From: Miscanthus floridulus
Lineage: Eukaryota > Streptophyta > Magnoliopsida > Poales > Poaceae
Length of the DNA: 64,000 nt
Assembly (NCBI RefSeq): GCF_019320115.1
Contig: NC_089584.1
Location: 57,532,852-57,596,851, forward strand
Direction of reading: 5' to 3'
Under the pieces are notes generated by a model that was given only the letters and a program-made list of their open reading frames with translations, was not told the origin of the DNA and made no database searches. A program made the translations under genes and the position numbers. Of this stretch, positions 24,496-35,656 are shown one piece after another (positions within the stretch are counted from its first letter, which is position 1; each line of letters begins with the position of its first letter).

Positions 24496-27400
24496 AACAA
24501 CAACAACAACAACAAAGCCTTTAAGTCCCAAACAAGTTGGGGTAGGCTAGAGTTGAAACCCAACAGAAGCAATCAAGGTTCAGGCACGTGAATAGCTGTC
24601 TTCCAAGCACTCCTATCTAAGGCTAAGTCTTTGGGTATATTCCATCCTTTCAAGTCTCCTTTTATTGCCTCTACCCAAGTCAACTTTGGTCTTCCTCTAC
24701 CTCTCTTTACGTTACTATCCTGACTTAGGATTCCACTACGCACCAGTGCATCTAGAGGTCTCCGTTGCACATGTCCAAACCATCTCAACCAGTATTGGAC
24801 AAGCTTTTCTTCAATTGGTGCTACCCCTAATCTCTCACGTATATCATCGTTCCGAACTCGATCCCTTCTTGTATGACTGCAAATCCAACACAACATACGC
24901 ATTTCCACGACACTTAGCTGTTAAATATGTCATCTTTTCGTAGGCCAACATTCTGCACCATACAACATAGCAGGTCTAATCATTGTCCTATAAAACTTGC
25001 CTTTTAGCTTCTGTGGTACCCTTTTGTCACATAGGACACCAGACGCTTGCCGCCACTTCATCCACCCTGCTTTGATTCTATGGCTAACATCTTCATCAAT
25101 ATCCCCGTCCCTGTGTAGTATTGATCCTAAATATCGAAAGGTATCCTTCCTAGGCACTACTTGACCTTCTAAACTAACATCTTCCTCTTCCCGAGTAGTA
25201 GTGCCGAAGTCACATCTCATATACCTAGTTTTAGTTCTACTAAGTCTAAAACCTTTGGACTCCAAAGTCTCCTGCCATAACTCCAGTTTCTGATTCACTC
25301 CTGTCCAGCTTTCATCAACTAGCACTACATCATCCGCAAAAAGCATACACCAAGGGATGTCCCCTTGTATGTCCCTTGTGACCTCATCCATCACTAAAGC
25401 AAACAAATAAGGGCTCAAAGCTGACCCTTGATGTAGTCCTATCCTAATCGAGAAGTCATCCATGTCTCCATCGCTTGTTCAAACTCTAGTCACAACATTG
25501 ATGTACATGTCCTTAATGAGCCCAACGTACTTCATTGGGACTTTATGTTTGTCCAAAGACCACCACATAACATTCCTTGGTATTTTATCATAAGCCTTCT
25601 CCAAGTCAATAAAAACCATATGTAGGTCCTTCTTCTTCTCCCTATACCGCTCCATAACTTGTCTTATTAAGAAAATGGCTTCCATGGTTGACCTTCCGGG
25701 CATGAAACCAAATTGGTTCATAGAGACCCGCGTTATTGCTCTTAAGCGATGCTCGATAACTCTCTCCCATAGCTTCATAGTATGGCTCATCAACTTAATT
25801 CCCCGATAATTTGTACAACTTTGAATATCCCCTTTATTCTTGTAGATCGGTACCAATATACTTCTCCTCCACTCATCAGGCATCTTGTTCGATCGAAAAA
25901 TATGGTTGAACAGCTTGGTTAACCATACTACAGCTATGTCCCCGAGGCATCTCCACACCTCGATTGGGATACCATCCGGTCCCATCGCCTTACCTCCTTT
26001 CATCCTTTTCAACGCCTCTCTGACCTCAGATTCTTGGATTCTCCACACAAAGCGCCTATTGGTGTCATCAAAAGAGTCATCCAACTAAAAGGTTGTGTCC
26101 ATATTCTCACCATTGAACAATTTGTCAAAATACTCTTGCCATCGATGTCGGATCTCATCCTCCTTTACCAAGAGATGCTCCCTTTCATCCTTAATGCACT
26201 TAACTTGGTTGAAGTCCCGTGTCTTTCTCTCATGAACCCTAGCCATCCTATAAATGTTCTTCTCTCCTTCCTTCGTACTCCAATGTTGGTAAAGATCCTC
26301 GTACGCTCTACCCTTTGCCACACTTACAGCTCGCTTTGCAGTCTTCTTTGTCACCTTGTACTTCTCTATGTTGTCCACACTCCTGTCATGGTACAAGCGT
26401 CTATAGCATTCTTTCTTCTCCTTAATAGCCCTTTGGACTTCCTCGTTCCACCACCAAGTATCTTTAGCCTCGTGTCCCCTTCCTTTGGTTACTCCACACA
26501 CCTCTGAGGCTACCTTCCGAATGTTGGTTGCCATCTTGTCCCACATATTGTTTATGTCGTCTTCTTCCTTCCAAGAGCCCTCTTTGATAACTCTTTCCCT
26601 AAATACCTCTGACGTCTCCCCTTTCAGTTTCCACTACTTTATTCTTTCAATCTTAGCTTGTTTATCCCTACGGGCACGCACCTGAAAATGAAAATCTACC
26701 ACCAAAAGCTTATGTTGAGAAACAACACACTCCCCTGGTATCACCTTGCAATCCAAGCATGCTCATTTGTCCTTTCTTCTTGCGAGGACAAAGTCAATCT
26801 GGCTATAGTGTTGTCCGCTACTGAAGGTCACTAGATAAGATTCTCTCTTTCTAAAGAAAGTGTTGGCTATCATCAGGTCAAAAGCTACCGCAAAGTCTAG
26901 AACTTCCTCCACCTCCTGATTCCTACTACCATACCCAAAACCTCCATGAACTGCCTCGAAATCTGCGCTTGTAGTACCTACATGCCCATTAAGATCTCCT
27001 CCTATAAAAAGCTTCTTACTACTAGGTATAGCTCTAACCAGACCATCTAAGTCTTCCTAGAACTGTCTCTTAGCACTCTCGTCGAGGCCTACTTGGGGGG
27101 CATACGCACTAATTACGTTCAAGACCATATCACCAACGACAAGCTTGACTAAGATAATCCTATCTCCTTGCCTTCTCACTCCCACCACACCATTCTTGAG
27201 GCTCTTATCAATCAAAACTCCTACTCCATTTCTATTCACAACTGTCCCTGTGTACCAAAGCTTGAAACATGTATTGTCCACCTCCTTCGCCTTCTGACCC
27301 TTCCATTTAGTCTCTTGAACGCATAATATATTTACACGCCTTCTAGTCATGGTATCAACTAATTCTCTTAACTTACCTATAAGTGACCCTACATTCCAAC

Positions 27401-27809
27401 TACCTAAACAGATCCTAGTTGGTTCGAATAGCTTCCTTACCCTTCGCACCCGTCGACTCTGATGCAAAGACCCTTGCTCATTTTTCACTACACCCGGGCG
27501 CCGATGTAGCGCGCCACTAAGGAAGCAACGACCCGATCCTTGGTTACTTGACACCATGCCTAGATCATGACACAGCGCGTCATGGGGGTGACGACCCGGC
27601 CCTTGCCCATTTAACACCATACCCGGGTTCTGATATGGTGCGTCGCTAAGAGGGTTACGCCCCAATGATTTTCTTTCGGGTTTCATCTCCATTTAAGTGG
27701 CTAGGTTTTTACATTGGCTCGCCATGCCTAACACAACCCTCCTCCTTTACCAGGGCTTGGGACCTGCTATGCTAGGACACCAAAGGCGCCCCACCATAGG
27801 CGGAGTTTG
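24496..27809 (-). mobile_element. RTE-clade non-LTR retrotransposon (LINE), near full length
   Basis: The 3314-base insertion lies in the right long LTR, in minus orientation. It is flanked by perfect 15-bp target duplications GTTATTAATGTTTGC (24481-24495 and 27810-27824). The uninterrupted left LTR shows the empty site at about 10849. The 3' end is a short (TTG)n tail, seen on the plus strand as (CAA)n at 24496-24514. RTE elements are known for a single endonuclease-RT ORF and short microsatellite tails. The length and the 5' sequence before the ORF suggest a full-length copy. Confidence 0.95.
24573..27692 (-). pseudogene. RTE LINE endonuclease-reverse transcriptase ORF, one frame with six stops
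   Basis: A single frame of about 1040 codons runs from the ATG at 27692 to 24573 without any frameshift. The N-terminal part has an apurinic endonuclease-like domain (LGSWNVGSLIGKLREL, ILCVQETKWKGQKAKE, VISAYAPQVG). The RT domain has [49 protein letters not shown] and an intact FADD box ([14 protein letters not shown]). A conserved C-terminal segment with LRWFGHVQRRPLDA follows. In-frame stops are at 27057-27059, 26634-26636, 26085-26087, 25479-25481, 24930-24932 and 24921-24923. It would nick target DNA and copy its own RNA. As it stands the ORF is dead, but only lightly decayed. Confidence 0.94.
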
Positions 27810-28472
27810 GTTATTAATGTTTGCACCCTAATAAAATGATTGCTTAGTACAGGTGCTAATATAGTTAACAGGGTAATGGCTAAAAGTCACTGCTAGTTCA
27901 GGCTAAGAGTTGATCATTATTACTTATGCTTTTCTGCAAAAAGAAAGTGTCAGCCAGATCCACTACATTAAGCTATGCATAATCCTTGGTGTCATTTGTT
28001 TGGTTTTCAATGGGTAAGTCTAGCTGAGTACATTCTCATACTCAGGGTTTATTCCCTCTTGTTGCAGATGACCTTCTATATCAGGGATTCGGCAGGTGAT
28101 GAAGACTAGATCATGGGCATGATCTCTGTTCTCTTATCTGAATGCTTTTGCGGGCTGTGATCAGCAAACCAGTATGTGTATTTGAACTCGGGTGTGTAAG
28201 TTAAACTATTTGCTTCCGCATGTTTTACAAGACTTGTTTTGTAATAACGATGACTCTGTGATGATGTAATTTATTTGTGAACGTCTATGAAATGTTGTAG
28301 TGTATGATATGTTATGTTGAATAACTGTGATCTTGGTTGTATACAAGTTGGTTTGAAATCCTTCGAGATTTCAGTTGACTACCGGGTTTATATGGGCTCA
28401 AGTTCAAGAATTTGATCATTTCGGCGATTGTTTTTGTACTTGTGCTCTTATAAATTGGTCAGTTCTGTGATA

Positions 28473-29600
28473 GGGACTACCGTTCTTCAAACTCCTTAAG
28501 GCCTCCGAGTGCTTTCTCTTGGTCAGAGGTGGCAGATACAGCTTTTGAGCAGCTTAAGTTATTTCTAACAAAGCCTATGATCATGACAGCGCCTCGACCA
28601 GACGAAACACTATTGATCTACATCGCCACCACTTCTCGCGTTGTTAGCACAGCTATCATCATCAAACACGAGGAGGCTGGGCACGCCTATAAGGTGCAAT
28701 GTTTGGTCTACTTCATCAGCGAGATCCTTAATGAGCCCAAAACTCATTATCCTCAATTTCAGAAACTGCTATATGCTATTCTGAATCACATCATGAAAGC
28801 TCTGCCATTACTTTGAGTATTATAAGATAGCTGTGGTCACCGAGTTCCCTCTAGGGGACATCCTCCACAACAAAGAGGCCAACGGCCGCATCATCAAGTG
28901 GCTGTTGAGCTTGGCACTTACTCCATTGAATTCAGAAGCAGGCCTACCATCAAGTCACAGGTGCTTGCTAACTTCGTCAGCTGACTGGACCGAGATCCAA
29001 GAGCCCATCCCTGCTACTTGCCCCAAGCACTAGGTGATGTACTTCAATGGTGCCTTTAACACCTAACGATGCTAGTGCTGGCATTTTATTCATTACGTCG
29101 ACCAAAGACAAGCTCTGATATGTTCTCCGAATACATTTTCCTAGCCACCAACAACGTCGCCGAATATGAAGCATGTCTCCACGGACTCCAGTATAGCTGT
29201 TGAGCTCAGCGTCAAACACCTCATGGTATACAAAGACTCAGCACTAGTCATCAACCAGCTCAACAAAGACTGGTCCTGCTCTAGTGAGAAGATGGACACA
29301 TTGCACCAAAATCAGGAAACTCAAAGGGAAGTTCTATGGTATCGAGTACCACCACATGGTACGAGATCAAAATCAGCTCATCGACCACCTATCTAAAATA
29401 GGCTCTTCTCACGCTGTGATTCCATCGAGGGTCTTCGTTCAAGACCTCTTTATGTCATCTATTAAGGAAGAGAAGGAAGTTCAAGAAATTCCCCCCGCGC
29501 GAGCAGTTGGTACTTATAGTACCTTCGATGGCCAGCCGACTAGAGGGAGTAGTTCATCAAGTACCTCACCAGCACCGACGTACCCACCGACAAGACTAAA
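28473..29600 (+). pseudogene. Tat-like pol continuation: RNase H and additional archaeal-type RNase H
   Basis: The frame resumes at 28474 with GLPFFKLLK, completing the sequence cut at 6752. RNase H follows at about 28529-28816 (FEQLKLFLTKPMIM, RPDETLLIYIATTSRVVSTA), with the usual aspartate of the YIA block not evident. A second RNase H-like region at about 29035-29400 has VMYFNGAF, where the family normally has an aspartate instead of asparagine. Further motifs are NNVAEYEACLHGLQ, KHLMVYKDSALVINQLNKDW and KFYGIEYHHMVRDQNQLIDH. Dual RNase H is diagnostic of the Tat lineage. Multiple stops and frameshifts are present. Confidence 0.85.
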
Positions 29601-30783
29601 ATTGAACGCCTAATCCATCAAAGCAAGCATTACATGCTAGTAGATGGGAACTTGGTGAGGAAAAGTGTCAAGGAAGTGATACTGCAGAAATGCGTCACCC
29701 AAGAAGAGGGAGCGAAACTACTTCTCAAAATTTACTCTGGTTCCTGTGGCGACCATTGCGGCCTTGAGAAACCTAGTTGGCAAAACCTTCTGAGCTAGTT
29801 TTTACTGTCCCACGACCATCACCGATGTAGAAGACCTTGTCTGACAGTTGTGAAGGATGCCAGTTTTTTGCCAAGTAGATACACATGCCAGCACAAGAAC
29901 TGTAGACCATCCTAGCTTCCTAGCCTTTCAGCATGCTAGAGACTAGACATGATCGAGCCTTTTAAGCCAGCGCTAGGTGGTTTCCTGGTATGTGTACATT
30001 GCCATTAACAAGTTCTCCAAGTGGATCGAATACAAACCGCTTGTTTTGGCTACTACAAAGAAGGCAGTCGAGCTCTTCGAAGAAATCATCCATAGATTCG
30101 ATCTCCCGAATAGCATTATCATCGACCTTGGAACTACATTCACTTGTCATCATTTTTGGGACTTCTATGAAGACCAATGCATCTCCGTCAAATACTGCCT
30201 CCATTGTCCATCCTAGAGCCAACAGTTAGGTTTAACGGGCAAACGACATGATCCTTGATGCCCTCAAAAAGAGGTTATATCAGAAAGAGGAAAAGCATCC
30301 AGGCAGATGGCTCAAAGAGCTACCAGCCGTGGTCTAGGGACTGTGCACTCAAGCTAGTCACAGCACCGGTGTGTCTCCATATTTCTTGGTCTATAGCTCA
30401 TAAGCCATACTACCAGCGGACATTGCCTTCCTAGCACCTAGGGTGGAATATTATAATGAAGAGCAAGCCATAGCTGTTCGGACAGAGGATGTTGATAGGG
30501 CCAAAGAAGAACGCCTGATCACTTGCATCCACATAGCCAAATACCTAGAAGGCTTGCAGAGATACTACAATAGCAACATCAAAGGTCGTTCATTTGCTAT
30601 CAGCGACCTCGTTCTCCATAGAAAACAAAAAACTAAAGGGATGCACAAACTCTCCTCCCCCTAGGAAGGGTCTTATGTGGTCAAAGAGGCTACCCGACCA
30701 AGGTCTTACTGGCTATGTGACTTAGATGGAATCGATATTCCCAATTCATGGCACATTGAGCACCTAATACGTTTCTATCCTTG
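29601..30783 (+). pseudogene. Tat-like integrase, decayed
   Basis: Readable blocks are HYMLVDGNLVRKSVKEVILQ with LLLKIYSGSCGDHCG (zinc-binding region, about 29625-29760), then INKFSKWIEYKPL and IIHRFDLPNSIIIDLGTTFT (catalytic core, about 30005-30140). The C-terminal blocks are VEYYNEEQAIAVRTEDVDRA, AISDLVLHR and WLCDLDGIDIPNSWHIEHL. The gene ends at the TGA at 30782-30784, just after FYP. Stops and frameshifts break the core. The enzyme would insert element cDNA into the host genome. Confidence 0.8.
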
Positions 30784-31389
30784 AAACGCTCCAGATATGT
30801 ACTCTTTAGTCCATAATGAATGAAGTTTTTGTCGCCATAATTTGTCTCCATTATTTCTCCATTATAGTTTAATCTCCATTTGCGGTCACCAGCTCTAAGC
30901 TACTCCTTAACAAACTCCAATACGTGATCTCCATAAATGCTCTGCCACATTTCTCCATATCTCCAAGATACTTCACCAACCGCCAAGCAACACATGTTCT
31001 ACTCTATGCTCTTTGGAGAAGACTCAGTCTTTGATCTCTCCCGACATGGGCTACAGGCTCTGCGCTCTACATTATGGGTGGTCGGCTATGGTTCCTTGGT
31101 CACGCCTATTCCTTCTACACGTGCATGGGCTCCGTGCCCAATATTATGGAATACAGGCTAGCCAAGGCCAAGAGCCCAGTAAAGAACTAACTGCTCTGAT
31201 GCTACTTATACCACATATAATTGCGTTAGGGTTAACACTACAACAATTTTTCACCAAAATACTGGCAAACTGCATAAACATGCTCATGTCACTTTACAAC
31301 ATTTATACACATACATAAATGTTTATTTGTGCCCTCACATGTTTTAACTATCCTCTCCAGCTGTTATAGATTACCCTCCAAGCAGGTCA
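30784..31389. other. Spacer after Tat-like pol
   Basis: Mostly AT-rich 3' untranslated-like sequence between the pol stop and the C-terminal end of the antisense gene. I see no gene or clear repeat in it. Confidence 0.5.
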
Positions 31390-34300
31390 TTATGTCTGGC
31401 CCTCTCTGTCCACCTCACCGAACAGGTCGACGTCTCTCACCAGCCTCTTCGCCACGTCCTCCACCTCACCTTCCTGCTCCTGCTGCTTCGTCGCACCAGT
31501 GCCTTTGCCAAATCTGACTCCTATCGCTTGTAGATCGATGGTAGGGTAATGAAACTGAACTACTGCAAGATCATGGGTCATGGCGGAGATAGTGGCATCG
31601 CGATTGAAGCTTTTGATGTTCTCCCACGCTGCCTTGCACCTATCGATGATGGTGTCCGGATGAGGCAGCCTATCATCAGGCTGAGGAACTGCCTCCATGT
31701 TGATGCAATCAAGCATCGACCTGACTTCAGCCACCACGGCGTTGAGCTTTTGCCTTTGGGTCTGCGCCTCCTGCTCCAAACAAAGAAGTCACTTCAACAA
31801 TAACTCCGACCACAAAGTACTCACCTTTCAGCTCTTTGGCCAGCTTCTCTGCCCACCCAGACGCTTTCTTCTCCTCTCCTGGAGTTGGCCAACTACTTGG
31901 TGCAACTGACCGAGCTCTGCATCTTGCCCTACAAGTAAAACGGTCATCAGCAACAATAAGACTGTTCAACAATGCAAAGCAAATTCACCGATCCGCCATA
32001 CCATTTCTCTTCTTGGAGGTGTTTCTCAGTTGTTCAGATTTGTGCTTCATCTGCTTGGAAAGACTTGTCAGCTGCTCAAAGCTATGTTCTAGCTGCTCAG
32101 AGCTGCCCTGCAACTGCTCGGACATGGTCGCTAGCTGCTCGGAAAGGATGCCTTCTGGTATTCTAGATCCCGCACGTTGGATTCGGCAAGGTCATGCTCA
32201 CGTTGGGCCCTCTAGATGTTTTTTCCATAAGCTTCACTGCCTCCTTCAATTTTTCATTCTCCTTGGTGAGGGGTTCCATTCTCTTGATCAGCTATCACCG
32301 TTGTTCGGTAGTTCATGCTATGCCCTGCAAAAGAAACAAGATTATGAAGAACCCCAATCTCCGACGACACAAACAGACATTGTCGCCGCAATACTAATCT
32401 TGATCTGCTTCATCGCCATGGAAAGGGTGGACTTACTTCCCTAGTGGTGTCCTCTTCCACCACCACAACTTCATCGCCCTGCTTGTAGAGGATCCAGACA
32501 GCTTGAGGGCAAGCTTCCTCATGCTCAATCACTTCCACTTCATCCTCCTCCATAGCTAGGGGCACCACCAGGGGGCTTGGTGGCCACACAGCATGTCTGA
32601 CCACGCCCTCCGATGCCTCAGGGAGCGTCATTTGCTCCTCTGGCACCACTGGCTTCTCCACTCTAGACTCTGGCATGGCGCCGGCAACTCTAGCATCCGC
32701 ATTCGAAGACCCAGCAGCTCCCACCATTGCCCCGGGCACCACCGTCGGCTTGTCCACTGTCGATGCCAACTGTTCTCCGTCGCCAAGTTCATCAACAGTG
32801 GCGGTTGACTCCTTCGCAGGATGCCGAGCACCCAAGCACTCTAGGATAGGGTCTGCTGGCATTGCTTCCATGCCAGGACCAACCCCCGATTGCTCACTGG
32901 TCTGGATGGATGGATTTAGATCCTCCGTATGCCTCGCTCTGCATCAGATTAGCTCATCAGTCGCCACAAAGATAAGGATCTGATAGCAAAATAAGTCCAA
33001 GGTAAGGATACTTACACATCAGCCTCCTAGTACACTTTTTTGAACCAGCGATGCCTACCTAAGCCCCTAGGCGTTGCCCTGGGGTCGACCCACGCGCCCT
33101 CCACCGTTGGCCTCTATTCCGCCTACTGACTCCCTTCATCTACTACTCGGGGACTCCCTTTGCCTGCTGCTCGGGGACTACCTCCCCTTCTTTTGATTGC
33201 ACCTCCACACGTGTGCTGCGCGGAGGCACTTTAGTGCTTGGTGGAGGAGCCACTGGAGCCCCATCATCACCTGACCACTCAGACATCACCACACTTTGCA
33301 TCTGAGTGGTCTGGTCACCGCCAAGCGAGATGCCGCTCGGCTTATGGGGAATAGCACCCGCCATCTTCCTCTTCTTTTGGGACAGCTCATCTGCCGCTGC
33401 CTCTTCCCCTAGACTTTCTCTGACACCAGAAGGTACTCTCCGTTTGACCAGCGTTCATGCCTCTAGACTCTGATGAGGCACTGACGGCACCTTCCTCAGG
33501 CTGAGTTGTTGGCTAGGCGTCCACTGCCTTTGGCCAATCACTCCTTGGCACCCTGAGAAGTACGCCGCTCGTTCCTGTGAATGGATCTTTCCATAAGTGA
33601 ATTAGTTCACTACTTGGCAACACTACAAGATAAAAAGGATAAGGAACAAGCAACTAAGATGTTTACCTAAGGAGGCGGGTTCATATAGTTGAAGGGACTG
33701 GTCTGCCTTGACATGCTGAACGAGGCATTTAGAGCAAATAGCTCTACGGCCCGCTCTAGCACGTCATCCCACGATAGCCTCTCTGTCCTCTCTCGGGTGT
33801 CGTCGGTGTCCCCCTTGAAGTTAAAGCCCGTGTAGGCTCTCTCCTTGCAGGGCTAGACGCGGTGCACTATGAAGCTCGCTGCCACCAGTCTACCGTTGGT
33901 CTTCATGCCCTTTATTAGGCTGAGGAGCTCCCTCACCTACTCCATATCGTCACTGCTTGGCTTCTCGGACTAGCTCTTCTAGTTCTCTAGGACATGGTCG
34001 ACATCACAATGGATGGTAGGATGGCTTTGCTTCATGTAGAACCACCTAGCGTTCCACCCCTTTAGTGATGTGTTCAGCGGTATAGTGAGGTACTCATCTA
34101 CCATCCCATCATGGAGTTGCAGATACACACCACCGAGCACCCTAGAACCACCGCCACCCTTCTTCTTTAGCCAGAATAGATGATGGAAGAGGTTGAAGTG
34201 GGGAAGAACTCTGAGATACGCCTCATAGAAATGGATAAAGATAGAGATGTGTAAGATGGTGTTTGGGTGGAGGTTACAAGACTAAATCTCTAGAACTCCA

Positions 34301-34565
34301 GCAGATCCCTCAAGAAAGGATGGATGGGAAATCTTATTCTGTGCCAGAAGTAATCCTCAAAAACTATAGCTTCGTCGATATGAGGCATTGGGTAGGGCTC
34401 ACCACTGGCTGGCCGCCATCCAGCAGTGACACAGTCTGGTAGAACGCCTGCCTCCACCATCCTGTTGATCTCTGCCTCCCCCATGAGTGATGGCACCCAC
34501 TCATTGTCATGGTTGGCTTCGGCGGCCGCCTTCTTTAGGTTTCCAACTCCCCTCTTCGGCGCCAT
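31390..34565 (-). pseudogene. Antisense gene of the Tat-like element ('putative gypsy-type transposon' protein), decayed
   Basis: Reading the minus strand from the ATG at 34565 gives MAPKRGVGNLKKAAAEANHD, then GWRPASGEPYPMPHIDEAIV and HRIRFPIHPFLRDLLEF. This resembles the N-terminus of the plant 'putative gypsy type transposon' family (PF04195-like, from memory of the family). Further minus-strand blocks follow: low-complexity linkers at 33364-33143 and 32871-32410, a lysine/glutamate-rich probable coiled coil near 32280-32000, and a C-terminal block at 31779-31390 (EQEAQTQRQKLNAVVAEVRS). Stops and frameshifts separate the blocks; introns are not excluded. Antisense ORFs in this position are known in Tat elements. 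Its role is unknown. Confidence 0.7.
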
Positions 34566-35037
34566 CTCTTAGATCTAGTTTGGGATTAGCGGCGGAAGCG
34601 CGTGTGAATCTATAAGTGCGAGGGCTGAGGACAAAGATGAAGTAGCAAAGTGGCAAAGGTGGGAGCACAGGGTATGGTGGCACAGTTATAAAGCACTCCC
34701 CCCACCTTTCGCATTCGAGGGTTTTTGGGATACCGCTCCACGATTTGTGCCTCTCTGAATTCTTTGAAATGGTGTGGTTGGCCGTTACTTGGGCTTTTGT
34801 GCAATTGCAACCCATATCGCCCATTTTTCATCGTGATTTGTTATTGCTCATCGAATATTTGCCGACTTCTCTATAATCCATTAAGGCTTAGTAACTCCTA
34901 CTGGACAGCCGTTACTTTGGTTTTTTCTCCATGATTTGTTTTCTCCAAGATTTCCACTTGTGGCTCAAGGACTACATCATCAATACGATTTGGTTCCTCA
35001 CCGCACCGGGGACTTTTTCTATTGACTGTTGTTTCTG

Positions 35038-35268
35038 ACCCTAGCACCACGTGACAACGTCACCTACTATTAGGCTCGGGGACTAAGTGGGCATACTTCA
35101 CCTTGTGGTGAATGTGCTTTTCTCATCTTAGGGCTACACCTGGGGACTGGCTGCCTGCTCGGCTGGTCTTCTATTTTTCTTCTACTTTGGACCTTGACAC
35201 CACGTGACTACATTACCTACTGTCAAGCTCGGGGACTAAGTGGGCACACTTCACCTTATGGTGATTGT
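35038..35268 (+). repeat. Direct repeat pair (about 78 bp each) in Tat-like 3' spacer
   Basis: Copies at 35038-35115 and 35190-35268 share ACCACGTGAC, GCTCGGGGACTAAGTGGGCA and ACTTCACCTT in the same order and spacing. A third partial echo (AAGTGGGCATACTT) is near 35344. The GCTCGGGGACTAAGTGGGC block is a typical tandem-repeat motif of this part of the element. Confidence 0.8.
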
Positions 35269-35429
35269 GTTTGCTTTAATCTAGAAGACTCCGCGCCTCC
35301 TAAAGTTGGAGAAGACTATCTCCCTTTCTCGTGGACGGACTTTAAGTGGGCATACTTGGTCCACTACGAGGAAATTTTTGATTTTGGACTTGAGCTCCTT
35401 ACATCCTTATGGCAAGCCTAACTTGGGAT

Positions 35430-35560
35430 ATATTGCTCGACGACGGTTCACACTGCTCGGCGATAGTTCACACTACTCGACGATGGTTCACAGCTGCTCA
35501 ACGATGGTTCATACTGCTCGGCGATGGTTCATAACTGCTCGGCAACTCATCACGGTGGTC
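35430..35560 (+). repeat. Short tandem array, unit about 20-22 bp
   Basis: About six imperfect copies of TGCTCGGCGATGGTTCACAC follow one another, for example at 35432, 35452, 35473, 35494 and 35515. They vary at the CGACGA or CGGCGA positions. There are no spacers. Confidence 0.8.
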
Positions 35561-35656
35561 GAACCATGAGTTTGTCTGCTCGACTTTGTTCGCACCTGCT
35601 TGGACAAGCTCAAGATGGTGTTGCACAATGGATACAAGGCGCTAGGGGACTAGCTA

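Larger units (their letters stand above)
20432..28472 (+). repeat. Right long LTR of the Tekay/Del-like element, interrupted by an RTE LINE
   Basis: The LTR starts TGTAACACCCCAGG and ends GTTCTGTGATA. Without the LINE and one copy of its target duplication it is about 4.71 kb, matching the left LTR (4778 bases). Here the LTR is preceded by Tat-like RT sequence and followed directly by Tat-like RNase H sequence, with no Tekay internal sequence on either side, so it behaves as a solo LTR. A 5-bp target duplication (AAAAG expected) is not present at its right end; only one G could be duplicated. Confidence 0.92.
34566..35656. other. 3' spacer of the Tat-like element with internal duplications
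   Basis: This non-coding stretch lies upstream of the 3' LTR. It holds a direct repeat of about 78 bases (35038-35115 and 35190-35268) and a short tandem array (about 35430-35560). A purine-rich AGGGGAC at about 35644 may be what remains of the polypurine tract. Confidence 0.6.

Noticed and set aside
35430..35560. Possible CRISPR-like array
   Set aside because: Units follow each other without unique spacers, and the DNA is a plant retrotransposon; it is a simple tandem repeat.
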